DNA from: Bradyrhizobium sp. KBS0727 | GTDB lineage: Bacteria > Pseudomonadota > Alphaproteobacteria > Rhizobiales > Xanthobacteraceae | Assembly (NCBI RefSeq): GCF_005937885.2 | Contig: NZ_CP042176.1 | Span: 5,203,501-5,267,500 of the forward strand | Length of the DNA stretch: 64,000 nt | Reading direction: 5' to 3' | Shown: positions 25,920 to 34,996 of the stretch, one piece after another | Numbering within the stretch: the stretch's first letter is position 1 | Layout of the letters: each line of letters opens with the position of its first letter | Program-made: the position numbers and the translations under genes | Notes under the pieces: generated by a model | Told to the model about the DNA's origin: nothing | Seen by the model: the letters and a program-made list of their open reading frames with translations, nothing else | Databases searched by the model: none

Positions 25920-26774
25920 GTGGCACTCAAAAACGTCATCGGTATAGATCACGCCGTCGTCATGGTGAAAGACCTCGACCAGGCAGCAGCCAACTACAAG
26001 CGGCTGGGCTTTACCGTGTCGCCGCGCGGCACCCACAGCGCGCATATGGGATCGGGCAATTACACCATCATGTTCGACCCCGACTATATGGAATTGCTCG
26101 GCGTCCTCACCCCGACAGAACATAATGCTCCGGCGCGCGCCTATCTCGAAACGCGCGGCGAAGGCATCGAGCGCGTCGCCTTCACCGCGGTGGATTCGGC
26201 TGCCGGCGCCGAGGAAATTCGCGCGCGCGGCTATCCGCCGGTTGGACCGACCGACTTCGAGCGGCCGGTGACGATGCCCAACGGCACGATATCGGCGGCC
26301 AAATTCCGGACCTTTGAATGGCCGAGGGCGGAGACGCCGGGCGGCATTCGCATCTTCGCTTGCCAGCACAAGACCCGCGAGACGGTGTGGATTCCCGAAC
26401 TGATGCAGCATGCCAATGGCGCCAGGCGCCTCAAGCAGGTCATCATCGTTTCGCCGGAGCCGGCCAAGGATGCCGCGCATCTGTCCAAAATGGTCGATCG
26501 CGACGTACGCAACGAAGCGGATGGCGCGGTCGCAGTGCCCTCAGGCGGAGACCGCGCCGACTTCGTGTTCCTGACCCGCGACCAGCTCGGCAAGCGCTAT
26601 CCTGATGTCTCGATGGCTGGCCTGCCCGAGCGCGGCGGCGCCGGGCTCGTGATCGCGGCCGATCTTGCCGCCGCCGAGAAGGCGCTGGCTACGACGGGCG
26701 TACGCAGCGCCGGCGCCATAGTCGTGCCGCCCGCCTCCGGCAACGGCACCCTGCTCGCCTTCGTCACGGCGTAG
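25920..26774 (+). CDS. VOC-family (glyoxalase-like) protein
   Basis: 284 residues with a GTG start; AGGA lies about 9 bp upstream. The N-terminal half has IGIDHAVVMVKDLDQAAANYKRLGFTVSPRG, the first beta-alpha-beta-beta-beta unit with a metal His, then GNYTIMFDPDYMELLGVL with the Glu ligand, as in glyoxalase-like domain 3 proteins. The C-terminal half is a degenerate second module. The reaction is unknown; a ring-cleaving dioxygenase, isomerase or lactonase role is possible. It lies just upstream of a sugar-type ABC operon and divergent from the DAO gene. Confidence 0.75.
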   Translation: MALKNVIGIDHAVVMVKDLDQAAANYKRLGFTVSPRGTHSAHMGSGNYTIMFDPDYMELLGVLTPTEHNAPARAYLETRGEGIERVAFTAVDSAAGAEEIRARGYPPVGPTDFERPVTMPNGTISAAKFRTFEWPRAETPGGIRIFACQHKTRETVWIPELMQHANGARRLKQVIIVSPEPAKDAAHLSKMVDRDVRNEADGAVAVPSGGDRADFVFLTRDQLGKRYPDVSMAGLPERGGAGLVIAADLAAAEKALATTGVRSAGAIVVPPASGNGTLLAFVTA

Positions 26775-26945
26775 GCGTTTCACTTTTATTGCTGCATCCG
26801 TTGGCACTGCACACCGGCAACCGCGTCACGCGCGGTTGCCGGAAAAATTGTGCTTGCAGCATTATACCGCACAAGGGGGCTATGCAGACCGTTCGCGAAC
26901 GCTAGTATTCGCCCAAAACAAGCCGACCCCAGGGAGAGAACAACA

Positions 26946-28268
26946 ATGCACAACCATATCATCTCGCGCCGCAAACTTCTGGCCGGCACCGCCGCCGCGG
27001 GCGCGCTCGGCCTCACCGGCTTTCCGGCGCGCGCCGACGTGCAATGGAAGAAATACGCCGGCACCAAGCTCGAGGTCATCCTCGCCAAGGGTCCGCGCGG
27101 CGACAATCTGCAGAAGTACATCAAGGAATTCACCGAACTCACCGGCATCCAGGTCGAGTCGGAACAGATCCCCGAGCAGCAGCAGCGCCAGAAAGCCGTG
27201 ATCGAGCTCGCCTCCGGCAAGCCGAGCTTCGACGTCGTTCACCTCAGCTATCACGTGCAGAAGCGGCAGTTCGAGAAGGCCGGCTGGCTCGCCGATATCT
27301 CTGGCTACATGAAGGACCCGAACCTTACCGCGCCCGACTTGGTCGAAAGCGATTTCTCGGCCGCCGGCCTGCAGTACGCCAAGAACGACAAGGGGCAGAT
27401 GCTGTCGCTGCCGTGGTCGGTCGATTACTTCATCCTCTATTACAACAAGGAGCTGTTCCAGAAGAAGGGCGTCGCGGTGCCCAAGACGCTGGACGAGATG
27501 GTCGCGGCCGCCGAAAAGCTCACCGACGCCAAGGACGGCATCTACGGCTTTGTCGGGCGTGGCCTGCGCAACGCCAACATGACGCTGTGGACCAACTTCT
27601 TCCTCAACTACGGCGGCGAATTCCTCGACTCCAAAGGCGGCATCCTGACCGACGGTCCCGAGGCGATCGCAGCGACCAAACTCTATCAGACGCTGCTGAC
27701 CAAGGTCGCACCTCCCGGCGTCGCCGGCTTCAACTGGATGGAGTCGATGGCCTCCTTTACGCAAGGCCGCTCGGCGATGTGGATCGACGGCGTCGGCTGG
27801 GCGCCGCCGCTGGAAGACCCGGCCGCCTCGCGCATCGTCGGCAAGGTCGGCTACACCGTGGTGCCGGCCGGACCGAAGGGGCAATATTCGGCGACCTATG
27901 GCGACGGCCTCGGCATCGCGTCCGCCAGCAAGAACAAGGAAGCCGCTTATCTGCTGTGCCAATGGGCGGTCTCCAAGACGCAAGGCGCGCGGCTGTTGCA
28001 GAGCGGCGGTGGCGTGCCGTTCCGCAACTCGATCCTCAATGACGCGGAAGTGCAGAAGGGCGTCAAGAATCGGGAGTGGCTGCAGTCGGTGATCGATTCC
28101 GCCAAGATCAGCAAGCTCGGCCTCCCCGTCGTGATCCCGGTCGCCGAATTCCGCGACCTGGTCGGTGCCGCGCTGACGTCGACGCTGTCGGGCGCCGACC
28201 CGGCGACGGAACTAAAGAAGGCGCACGAGCAATTCCGCCCGATCCTGGAGCGCAGCGAGAAAGCGTGA
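26946..28268 (+). CDS. ABC transporter substrate-binding protein, family 1 (sugar/polyol type), Tat-like signal
   Basis: 440 residues. The N-terminus MHNHIISRRKLLAGTAAAGA has a twin-arginine-like signal. The mature part resembles MalE/UgpB-type receptors: ITELTGIQVE-type segment, DVVHLSYHVQKRQFEKAGWLADI, LPWSVDYFILYYNKELFQKKGV and FTQGRSAMWIDGVGW. Start chosen at 26946, after the GGGAGAA at 26934-26940. Stop overlaps the GTG start of the permease. Confidence 0.9.
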   Translation: MHNHIISRRKLLAGTAAAGALGLTGFPARADVQWKKYAGTKLEVILAKGPRGDNLQKYIKEFTELTGIQVESEQIPEQQQRQKAVIELASGKPSFDVVHLSYHVQKRQFEKAGWLADISGYMKDPNLTAPDLVESDFSAAGLQYAKNDKGQMLSLPWSVDYFILYYNKELFQKKGVAVPKTLDEMVAAAEKLTDAKDGIYGFVGRGLRNANMTLWTNFFLNYGGEFLDSKGGILTDGPEAIAATKLYQTLLTKVAPPGVAGFNWMESMASFTQGRSAMWIDGVGWAPPLEDPAASRIVGKVGYTVVPAGPKGQYSATYGDGLGIASASKNKEAAYLLCQWAVSKTQGARLLQSGGGVPFRNSILNDAEVQKGVKNREWLQSVIDSAKISKLGLPVVIPVAEFRDLVGAALTSTLSGADPATELKKAHEQFRPILERSEKA

Positions 28269-29200
28269 AGGCCATTACAGAAGTCGCTCCGGGCGCGGCA
28301 AATGGCGCCGCGCCGGAGCAGGAATTACGGAAGCCGTCATACTGGCCGTTCGTCGTGCCGGCGCTCGTCGTCGTGCTCGCGATCATCATCTTTCCGTGGG
28401 TCTTCACGATCTGGATGAGCCTCAACGAATGGAAGGTCGGCTCGCCGACCACCTTCGTCGGCCTCGCCAATTACATGCGGCTGCCGAACGATCCCCGCTT
28501 CGTCGAGGCGGTCGGCCACACGATCCTTTACACCGCCTTGTCCGTGGTTTTGCCGCTGATCTTCGGGACGCTGGCGGCGGTCGTGTTCCACCAGAAATTT
28601 CCCGGGCGCGGATTCCTGCGCGGGGTCTTCATCATGCCGATGATGGCAACCCCGGTGGCGATCGCGCTGGTCTGGACCATGATGTTTCACCCGCAGCTCG
28701 GCGTGCTCAATTATCTGCTGTCGCTGGTCGGCCTGCCGCCGCAGCTCTGGGTATTTCATCCCGGCACCGTAATCCCGTCGCTGGTGCTGGTCGAAACCTG
28801 GCAGTGGACGCCGCTGGTGATGTTGATCGTGCTCGGCGGTCTCGCGGCGATCCCGATCGAGCCTTACGAGAGCGCCGAGATCGACGGCGCCAACTTCTGG
28901 CAGATGTTCCGCTACATCACACTGCCGCTGATCACACCGTTTTTGTTCATCGCCGGCATGATCCGCATGATCGATGCCGTGAAGAGCTTCGATATCATCT
29001 TTGCGATCACGCAAGGCGGGCCCGGCTCGGCGTCGGAGACCATCAACCTGTATCTCTACAGCGTCGCCTTCATCTACTACGACCTCGGCTACGGGTCGGC
29101 GATCGCGGTCATCTTCTTTGTCCTGATAATCATCCTGGCCGCGCTGCTGCTGTATCTGCGCCAGCGCACGCTATGGACCGAGATCGGCGGTGGCGCATGA
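28265..29200 (+). CDS. ABC transporter permease, MalF/UgpA type
   Basis: 311 residues, GTG start overlapping the upstream stop. A short cytoplasmic N-terminus precedes six membrane helices. The EAA loop ESAEIDGANFWQMFRYITLPLITP is near residue 210. Forms the channel with the MalG-type partner whose ATG overlaps its stop. No ATPase gene follows, see the partner entry. Confidence 0.9.
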   Translation: MKAITEVAPGAANGAAPEQELRKPSYWPFVVPALVVVLAIIIFPWVFTIWMSLNEWKVGSPTTFVGLANYMRLPNDPRFVEAVGHTILYTALSVVLPLIFGTLAAVVFHQKFPGRGFLRGVFIMPMMATPVAIALVWTMMFHPQLGVLNYLLSLVGLPPQLWVFHPGTVIPSLVLVETWQWTPLVMLIVLGGLAAIPIEPYESAEIDGANFWQMFRYITLPLITPFLFIAGMIRMIDAVKSFDIIFAITQGGPGSASETINLYLYSVAFIYYDLGYGSAIAVIFFVLIIILAALLLYLRQRTLWTEIGGGA

Positions 29201-30021
29201 GCCTCCGGCAAATCCTCGGCAAGATCGCGCTGTGGTTTTCGGTGCTCGTCATCGTCTCGCCCGCGATCCTGTTTTTTCTCTGGATGCTGTCACTCTCGCT
29301 CAAGTTCGAGGTCGACAACGCCGCCTACCCGCCGGTCTTCATCCCGGAGAATTTCGCCTGGAAGAACTATGCCGACGTACTCGCCTCCAACCGGTTCCTG
29401 ACCTATTTCGTCAACAGCCTGGTGGTGACGGGCAGCGCGACCGGGCTCGCGATGCTGATCGGCGTACCGGCCGGTTACGGGATCGCGCGCATGGCCGCGC
29501 ACAAATCGGCGGTCGTGATCCTGATCGCGCGCATCACGCCGGGCCTGTCCTATCTCATTCCCCTGTTCCTGCTGTTCCAGTGGCTCGGATTGCTGGGCAC
29601 GCTGGTGCCGCAGATCATCATCCATCTGGTGGTGACAGTGCCGATCGTGATCTGGATCATGATCGGCTATTTCGAGACCACGCCGCTGGAGCTCGAGGAA
29701 GCCGCATTGATCGACGGCGCCACGCGCTGGCAGGTGTTCCGGCATGTCGCGCTTCCGATCGCCAAACCGGGCCTTGCGGTTGCCTTCATTCTCGCGGTGA
29801 TCTTCTCCTGGAACAACTTTGTGTTCGGCATCGTGCTGGCGGGCCGGGAGACGCGCACGCTGCCGGTCGCGGTCTACAACATGATTTCGTTCGACCAGTT
29901 GAGCTGGGGACCGCTGGCGGCGGCCGCCCTGATCGTGACGTTGCCGGTGCTGTTACTGACGGTATTAGCCCAGCGACAGATCGTCGCCGGGCTAACCGCG
30001 GGTGCCGTCAAGGGCGGTTGA
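29197..30021 (+). CDS. ABC transporter permease, MalG/UgpE type
   Basis: 274 residues with six membrane helices and the EAA loop EEAALIDGATRWQVFRHVALPIAKP near residue 180. The ATG at 29197 overlaps the previous TGA. After it comes a convergent NCS2-type permease 10 bp away, so this three-gene unit lacks its own ATP-binding subunit; a shared ATPase (MsmK/UgpC-like) elsewhere is probably used. Confidence 0.9.
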   Translation: MSLRQILGKIALWFSVLVIVSPAILFFLWMLSLSLKFEVDNAAYPPVFIPENFAWKNYADVLASNRFLTYFVNSLVVTGSATGLAMLIGVPAGYGIARMAAHKSAVVILIARITPGLSYLIPLFLLFQWLGLLGTLVPQIIIHLVVTVPIVIWIMIGYFETTPLELEEAALIDGATRWQVFRHVALPIAKPGLAVAFILAVIFSWNNFVFGIVLAGRETRTLPVAVYNMISFDQLSWGPLAAAALIVTLPVLLLTVLAQRQIVAGLTAGAVKGG

Positions 30022-30030
30022 TAGAGCTCC

Positions 30031-31689
30031 TTACTCCGCGGGCGCGGCGTGCGGCATGTCCATATGCGAGGTGTAGGGCATGCTGACGCTGGTCCGGCCC
30101 AGCGCATAGAGGCCGCCGGCCATGACGAGGTAGGCGAACGCGACGCCCGGTGTGACACCAAGACCGCCGCCGATGCCGACCGCTTCGCCGTGCATGAAGC
30201 CGAAATAGGTCATGACCGCGCCGGCCAGCGCGAATGCCGAAGCCTTGAGGAAATCACGTTCGATCACGAACACGCCGATCGCGCCGAGGATCAGCCCGGC
30301 GAGGATTGAGCCGCCGCCCATCACGTCGAGACCGTGATAGAGCACGCCCTGCTGCGGCAATGAGGCGATCGCCGCAGACTTGACCGCGCCGACCTTGTCG
30401 GCGGCCAGCCCGCCGACGCTCTGCGCGGCATTCATCGTCGCACCGAGCATGGTGTCGATCTGCAGCTTGGCCCAGGCCGCCAGATGCGGCGTCAGCGCCA
30501 GCACGACCGCCGGCGCGTGCTTGACCGGCGTGGTCTGGAACGCCTGCGCGCCGATCAGCATGCCGATATAGAGCAGGATCGGCGAGATTGCGACCACAGG
30601 CACCAGCGCCAGCAGCACCGAGATGATGCCGAACCAGGACAGGATCACCACCATCAGGCCGGTCGCGGCGGAATAGCCGATCCGGCCGCCCATCGCCTTC
30701 CAGCCGGGATGGCCGATATAGACCGCGTTGATGAAGGGATTGCCCATCAGGCAGCCGATCAGGCTGACGACGCCGTCGGCGGTCAGCACCCGCGTGGTCG
30801 GATATTCGTCGCCGGCGGCTTCCGCGCTCTCGACGTTATCCATGGCCTCGACGAGGTCGTAGATGCCGAACGGGATCGCGGTGACCAGGATGACGCCGAG
30901 GAATTCGAAGCCGGAGAATACCTGGCCGACGGCCGGCAGCGGCACCGAGAAGCCGAAGCTGGCAAAGGCGTCGCCGAGACCCTTCACGCTGAGACCGCCG
31001 AGTCCGAGACCGAACAGGTTCGAGCCCCAGGCGATGATCATGCCGACCGCGATCGCGACCAGGCCTGCCGGAATGTTCTTCCAGTATTTCACGCCGCCGA
31101 ACCAACTCACCAGGATGATGGCAAAGCACACCAGGCCGATCTGCGGCGTCATGAACATTTCGAGCGCCGGCCGCATCGAGATGAAGGTGATGGAAACGCC
31201 GGCGAGCGTGCCGAGCAGCGCCGCGCGCGGCGTGATTTTTCGGATATACGGCGCGATGAAGCCGCCGATCATCAGGATGAAGCTCTGGAAGAACACCCAG
31301 ACCAGGCCGGCGGACCAGCCCTTCATGGGATCACCGGTCTTGATCGTGATCGGCAGCATGATCACGAAGGTGACGATGAACATGTGCGGCACGGAAACGC
31401 CCGACGGCAGCGCGCAGACGTCGGTGCGGCCGGTCTTCTGCGCCAGTTTGTAGGCGAGGAAGGCGTAATAGAAGGTCGAGAGGCACATCATCAGGCCGAG
31501 CGCCGGCAGGATGCGGCCGAACACGAGTGTATCAGGCATTTTCAGCACGAACCGCAACAGGCCGGTCAACACCAGCATGTTGACGAGAATGTTGGTGCCG
31601 AAGCCAAAGAATGCGTTCCAGTCGCCCGGCGTCCACAACACCGGTTTGAAATCGAATTTGCCTGCCGTCTCCGTCGTGCTCGTGCTCAT
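30031..31689 (-). CDS. NCS2/AzgA-like purine-type permease
   Basis: 552-residue integral membrane protein with about 12-14 hydrophobic segments. Sequences such as DVCALPSGVSVPHMFIVTFVIMLP, GSNLFGLGLGGLSV, FGIYDLVEAMDNVESAEAAGDEYPTTRVLTADG and GCLMGNPFINAVYIGHPGWKAMGGRIGY (key residues D-EA-DNVESA) match the NCS2/AzgA-type nucleobase transporter pattern, in which such acidic/Asn residues line the binding site. It is longer than AzgA by a C-terminal extension with two extra hydrophobic stretches. Its start overlaps the isochorismatase-fold gene, so it likely imports the substrate of that amidase. Exact ligand unknown. Confidence 0.75.
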   Translation of the reverse strand: MSTSTTETAGKFDFKPVLWTPGDWNAFFGFGTNILVNMLVLTGLLRFVLKMPDTLVFGRILPALGLMMCLSTFYYAFLAYKLAQKTGRTDVCALPSGVSVPHMFIVTFVIMLPITIKTGDPMKGWSAGLVWVFFQSFILMIGGFIAPYIRKITPRAALLGTLAGVSITFISMRPALEMFMTPQIGLVCFAIILVSWFGGVKYWKNIPAGLVAIAVGMIIAWGSNLFGLGLGGLSVKGLGDAFASFGFSVPLPAVGQVFSGFEFLGVILVTAIPFGIYDLVEAMDNVESAEAAGDEYPTTRVLTADGVVSLIGCLMGNPFINAVYIGHPGWKAMGGRIGYSAATGLMVVILSWFGIISVLLALVPVVAISPILLYIGMLIGAQAFQTTPVKHAPAVVLALTPHLAAWAKLQIDTMLGATMNAAQSVGGLAADKVGAVKSAAIASLPQQGVLYHGLDVMGGGSILAGLILGAIGVFVIERDFLKASAFALAGAVMTYFGFMHGEAVGIGGGLGVTPGVAFAYLVMAGGLYALGRTSVSMPYTSHMDMPHAAPAE

Positions 31690-32441
31690 CGTGATGCCCC
31701 CGCTGCTGCTGTTTTTGAAGTCTCCGGTGAAAGTGCCTCCAGTACCGCGGCTGAGTCGGAGACCCAGCCGAAGATTCCGCCCTGGGCCTTGATCATCTTC
31801 AGGCCCATCTCGTGAAACTCGGGGAAATAGGATGCGCAGCCGTCGGCCAGCACGACGCAGCGATAGCCGCGGTCATTGGCCTCGCGCACCGTGGTGTTGA
31901 CGCAGACCTCGGTGGTGACGCCGCACACCAGCAGGTTCTCGATGCCGTATTGCTGCAGCACGTCTCCGAGTTCGGTGGCGTAGAACGCGCCCTTGCCCGG
32001 CTTGTCGATCACCACCTCATTGTCGAGCGGATAGAGCTCGGGAATGATGTCGTGGCCGGCCTCGCCGCGAATGAGAATGCGCCCCATCGGGCCGGGATCG
32101 CCGATACGCAACGACGGCGCGCCGCGTTCGATCTTGGCCGGTGGCGCATCCGACAGATCGGGCAGATGACCCTCGCGGGTGTGCACGACCAGCATGCCGA
32201 TGTCGCGGGCCGCTTCCAGCACGGATGCGATCGGCTTCACCGCGCGCGCGAGCTGCGAGACGTCGTTGCCGAGCGTTTCACCGAAGCCGCCGGGCTCCAT
32301 GAAATCGCGCTGCATGTCGATGATGAGAAGTGCTGTCGCGGCGAAGTCGAGCGTGATCGGCTCCGGCTCCGCGGCGACCGTGCCTGAGAGTGGACCCGCC
32401 GATAGTGAACCCGTCGACAGTGAACCCTTGGAGTTCGCCAT
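31686..32441 (-). CDS. Isochorismatase-family amidohydrolase (ureide/biuret-type)
   Basis: About 251 residues. Cysteine hydrolase fold with the catalytic triad visible: Asp in TALLIIDMQRDFMEPGG, Lys in VVIDKPGKGAFYATEL, and Cys in VCGVTTEVCVNTTVREANDRGY (with the cis-peptide before it). The segment IGDPGPMGRILIRGEAGHDIIPELYPL is shared with the biuret-hydrolase-like enzyme at 45565, and the two are paralogous. Known members hydrolyse biuret, triuret, ureidoacrylate or N-carbamoyl compounds. ATG at 32441 preferred over a GTG at 32450. A near-perfect RpoN promoter lies just upstream; its stop overlaps the permease start. Confidence 0.82.
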   Translation of the reverse strand: MANSKGSLSTGSLSAGPLSGTVAAEPEPITLDFAATALLIIDMQRDFMEPGGFGETLGNDVSQLARAVKPIASVLEAARDIGMLVVHTREGHLPDLSDAPPAKIERGAPSLRIGDPGPMGRILIRGEAGHDIIPELYPLDNEVVIDKPGKGAFYATELGDVLQQYGIENLLVCGVTTEVCVNTTVREANDRGYRCVVLADGCASYFPEFHEMGLKMIKAQGGIFGWVSDSAAVLEALSPETSKTAAAGASR

Positions 32442-32480
32442 GATGCACACGCCCCGAACGAGAGTACCCGGAGCTAGCTA

Positions 32481-32496
32481 AGCAAGGCGCGTGCCA
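32481..32496 (-). promoter_or_regulatory. Sigma-54 (RpoN) promoter for the isochorismatase-permease operon
   Basis: Minus-strand sequence TGGCACGCGCCTTGCT fits the -24/-12 consensus TGGCACG-N4-TTGCW at all 12 defined positions. The predicted transcription start is near 32470, about 29 bp before the ATG. RpoN promoters of this kind are usually activated by NtrC-type proteins under nitrogen limitation; the activator site is not identified. Confidence 0.8.
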
Positions 32497-32508
32497 TTGT
32501 GTACAATG
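32495..32508. promoter_or_regulatory. Operator-like palindrome overlapping the -24 element
   Basis: CATTGTGTACAATG is an inverted repeat with 6-bp arms around GT. It overlaps the upstream edge of the RpoN promoter by 2 bp, so a bound protein could affect polymerase access. It resembles the ATTGTATACAAT-type operators described for FCD GntR regulators; the GntR gene at 33934-34686 is a candidate partner. Confidence 0.5.
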
Positions 32509-32762
32509 CCGGTGCGGCGTCGCTCGAAAGCGAATCCGTCGTATTTTCAATTCATTGCGTGAGGCGCATGTCTCTGCTCATTCTCTGTGCGAAGCTTTCG
32601 CCGCGTGCATTTGCTCAAGTGCTGAGCGATAATTTCATTGCACTCGATTTACGCAACACCTCGTGACCCCTGTCTTTCTACGGAGCAAAGCGACCGAAGC
32701 ATGCATCAGCCGGACTGAAGCAAGACTCCGATCGCCCAGTTTCGCCGGCAGTCCGAAAGGCC

Positions 32763-33860
32763 TCAGACGGTGCCGACGATACCCTCGACGAGATAGTCGG
32801 TGGTCTCCAGCGACGGATCATAGAGAGGCGTGTCCTTGCTGGTGATGACCTTGCCGGTGTTGCTCTTGACGGTGCCGGTGAAGATCGGCTTGCCGCCCTT
32901 GAGCTCGGCGATCGCCGCCATCGCGGCGTTCTTGCCCGCCTCGCTGCAGCCGGCACCGAACGGCGAGCTTTGCACCATGTCCTTGTCGTAGCCGCCGATC
33001 ACCATGTTGGGCAGCTTCTCGCCCTTGCCGATCATGCCGGCAAACTGCGTATAGATCGTTCCCCATTTCAGTTCGGCGCCGGTAATGAAGCCCTTCGGGG
33101 CCAGATCGGCCTGGTTGGCGTTGTGGCCGCAACTCTTGACGCCGCGCTTTTCAGCGGTCTCGATCACCACCTTGGGGCTGTCGATGTGGCAGGCGATGAC
33201 GTCGCAGCCGGCATCGACCAGCGCGTTGGCCGCTTCCGCCTCGCGCACTGGCAGCGCCCAGTCGCCGGTGACGATGAGTTGCACGGTGACAGTGGGATTG
33301 ACCTTGCGCGCACCCAGCATGAAGGAGTTGACGTTGCGCAGCACCAGCGGAATCGGCTTGGCCGCGATGTAGCCGATCTTGTTCGACTTGGTCGAAAGCC
33401 CGGCGGCGATGCCGTTCACATAGTGGCCCTGGTCCAGATAGCAGAAATAGCCGCCAGCGTTGGTCGGATCCCTGCCCTCTTTCCACAGCGAGGTTGGATG
33501 GCGGAATTCGATCTTGGGATATTTTCTGGCTTCGTCGACCATGAACGGGTTGAAGTAGCCGAACGACGTCGGAAACAGCAACGTCGCACCGTCGATGTTG
33601 ATCATCGACTCCATCGTCTTCGCCACCGCCACGGTTTCAGGCACGCTCTCCTCTTCGACGACCTTGACGCCGGGGATTTCCCGCAGCGCCTTGGCCCCGA
33701 CCGCATGCGCCTGGTTCCAGCCATAGTCCTGGCGAGAGCCGACATAGATAATGCCGACGGTGATGCCGGCCGCAGCCGCCGGCCCGCCGAGACCCGACAG
33801 CACGAACGGACTGGCGGCGGCGCCGAGCAGCGAACGGCGTGAGATCGAATATCTGGTCAT
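32763..33860 (-). CDS. BMP family ABC substrate-binding protein (basic membrane lipoprotein / nucleoside type)
   Basis: About 365 residues. The N-terminus MTRYSISRRSLLGAAASPF is Tat-like (SRRSLL). The mature protein starts ITVGIIYVGSRQDYGWNQAHAVG, the BMP/Med family opening, then MESMINIDGATLLFPTSFGY and AAKPIPLVLRNVNSFMLGARKVNP. It is a close paralogue of the binding protein at 42408-43517, but no permease or ATPase adjoins it. GAGGGAG is best spaced for the ATG at 33860. It precedes the isochorismatase-fold gene on the same strand and follows the GntR gene, so it probably senses or delivers the same nitrogen compound. Confidence 0.88.
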   Translation of the reverse strand: MTRYSISRRSLLGAAASPFVLSGLGGPAAAAGITVGIIYVGSRQDYGWNQAHAVGAKALREIPGVKVVEEESVPETVAVAKTMESMINIDGATLLFPTSFGYFNPFMVDEARKYPKIEFRHPTSLWKEGRDPTNAGGYFCYLDQGHYVNGIAAGLSTKSNKIGYIAAKPIPLVLRNVNSFMLGARKVNPTVTVQLIVTGDWALPVREAEAANALVDAGCDVIACHIDSPKVVIETAEKRGVKSCGHNANQADLAPKGFITGAELKWGTIYTQFAGMIGKGEKLPNMVIGGYDKDMVQSSPFGAGCSEAGKNAAMAAIAELKGGKPIFTGTVKSNTGKVITSKDTPLYDPSLETTDYLVEGIVGTV

Positions 33861-33933
33861 ATACATACTCCCTCAATGCCGAAGCCCCATCGGCGTGGCG
33901 TGAATGCTGGAATAGATGTCGTCGTTGCGGCCG

Positions 33934-34686
33934 TCATTGCGACACCCGCATCTTGCGTTTCGGCAACCGCGCCACTTTTGGCGAGTTTGTGGCTTCCAGG
34001 TTTTCGGCATAGCGCGAGAGCACCGCGCCAAGATCGAATTGCGCGTCGCGGCCTTCGTCCGACAGCGCGCGATGCGCGACCAGGCCGAGGTGATGCTCCA
34101 TCACGGATGTGGCGGCATCCGCGTTGCGCCCGCGCAAGGCGGCCACAATCTCGCGATGCTCCTTGACGGAACAGTCGGCGGAATGCGGCCGGCCATATAG
34201 CGCCAGGATCAGCGAACAGCGCGACACCACCTCACCGAGATAGCGGCGCAACAGCCGGTTACCCGACAAATCCGCGAGCTTGACGTGGAATTCACCGGCG
34301 AGCCGGCCGGACACCCGCGTGTCGCCGGCCTTGCGGGCGGCCTCTTCTTCACGGACATGGCCCTCGAGTTCGGCGCCGAATTCCGGTCTCCAGCGCTCGA
34401 TCACCAGCCGGACGACATCGCGTTCGAGCAGACGCCGAACCTCGAACACCTCCCTCGCTTCCTCCAGTGTGGGCTTCGCCGTGGTCGCCGTGCGTCGCGG
34501 CGGCGCATCGACCAGGCCTTCGGACTGCAACTGCGCCAACGCCGCACGCACCAGCGTGCGGCTCATCGCGAACCGTTTTCCGAGTTCATCCTCGGGCAAT
34601 TTGGTGCCAGGCGGCAGCGCCTGCTCGATGATCGCCTGACGCAATGCTTGACAGGCCAGATCGGCGCGAGTGGATTTCTTGCTCAT
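33934..34686 (-). CDS. GntR family transcriptional regulator, FCD subfamily
   Basis: 250 residues: N-terminal winged helix (ALRQAIIEQALPPGTKLPED, LGKRFAMSRTLVRAALAQLQSEGLV) and FCD domain with EFHVKLADLSGN, KEHREIVAALRG and HHLGLVAHRAL carrying the putative metal ligands. The open frame extends far upstream, but this is overlap with antisense genes; the ATG at 34686 begins the conserved region. A paralogue of the regulator at 1952-2710. Palindromes at 34749-34768 (its own promoter), 34946-34963 and 32495-32508 suggest it controls the divergent formamidase operon and the amidase-permease operon. Confidence 0.87.
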   Translation of the reverse strand: MSKKSTRADLACQALRQAIIEQALPPGTKLPEDELGKRFAMSRTLVRAALAQLQSEGLVDAPPRRTATTAKPTLEEAREVFEVRRLLERDVVRLVIERWRPEFGAELEGHVREEEAARKAGDTRVSGRLAGEFHVKLADLSGNRLLRRYLGEVVSRCSLILALYGRPHSADCSVKEHREIVAALRGRNADAATSVMEHHLGLVAHRALSDEGRDAQFDLGAVLSRYAENLEATNSPKVARLPKRKMRVSQ

Positions 34687-34748
34687 CCGGGATCTCGTTG
34701 CGAAGTCTGAGCGACAGGGGCGCTCAACATTCCGCATACGATAATCCA

Positions 34749-34768
34749 GCATCTCGTACACAAGATGC
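34749..34768. promoter_or_regulatory. Operator-like inverted repeat upstream of gntR
   Basis: GCATCT-N8-AGATGC with the core CGTACACA, about 60-80 bp upstream of the GntR start codon. Its GTACA core resembles those at 32495-32508 and 34946-34963. Candidate autoregulatory site. Confidence 0.4.
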
Positions 34769-34945
34769 GGCAATTTTGTTCGATGCGCTGGAATTTCGGG
34801 CAGCACGCCGCACAAAGTTTGCGCTTCGAAGTGCGCTGCAAATGGCGCTATTCTCATCAATGAGCGATGGCGACCATACTTTTCCGCGCGACTGATGAAC
34901 CTCGGACGCGCGGCAGCGAAGCCGTCCATCGCAATCAATTCGGCA

Positions 34946-34963
34946 ATTCCTGTATACAGGATT
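34946..34963. promoter_or_regulatory. Operator-like palindrome CCTGTATACAGG
   Basis: A palindrome centred at 34954/34955 with a perfect 14-bp core TCCTGTATACAGGA and matching ends, located 34-51 bp upstream of the small RHH gene, where a repressor would block transcription of the RHH-DUF1989-formamidase operon. It may be recognised by the divergent GntR or by the RHH protein itself. Confidence 0.5.
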
Positions 34964-34996
34964 TGCCATCTTACGACCTTTCGAAAGGACGCGTTC

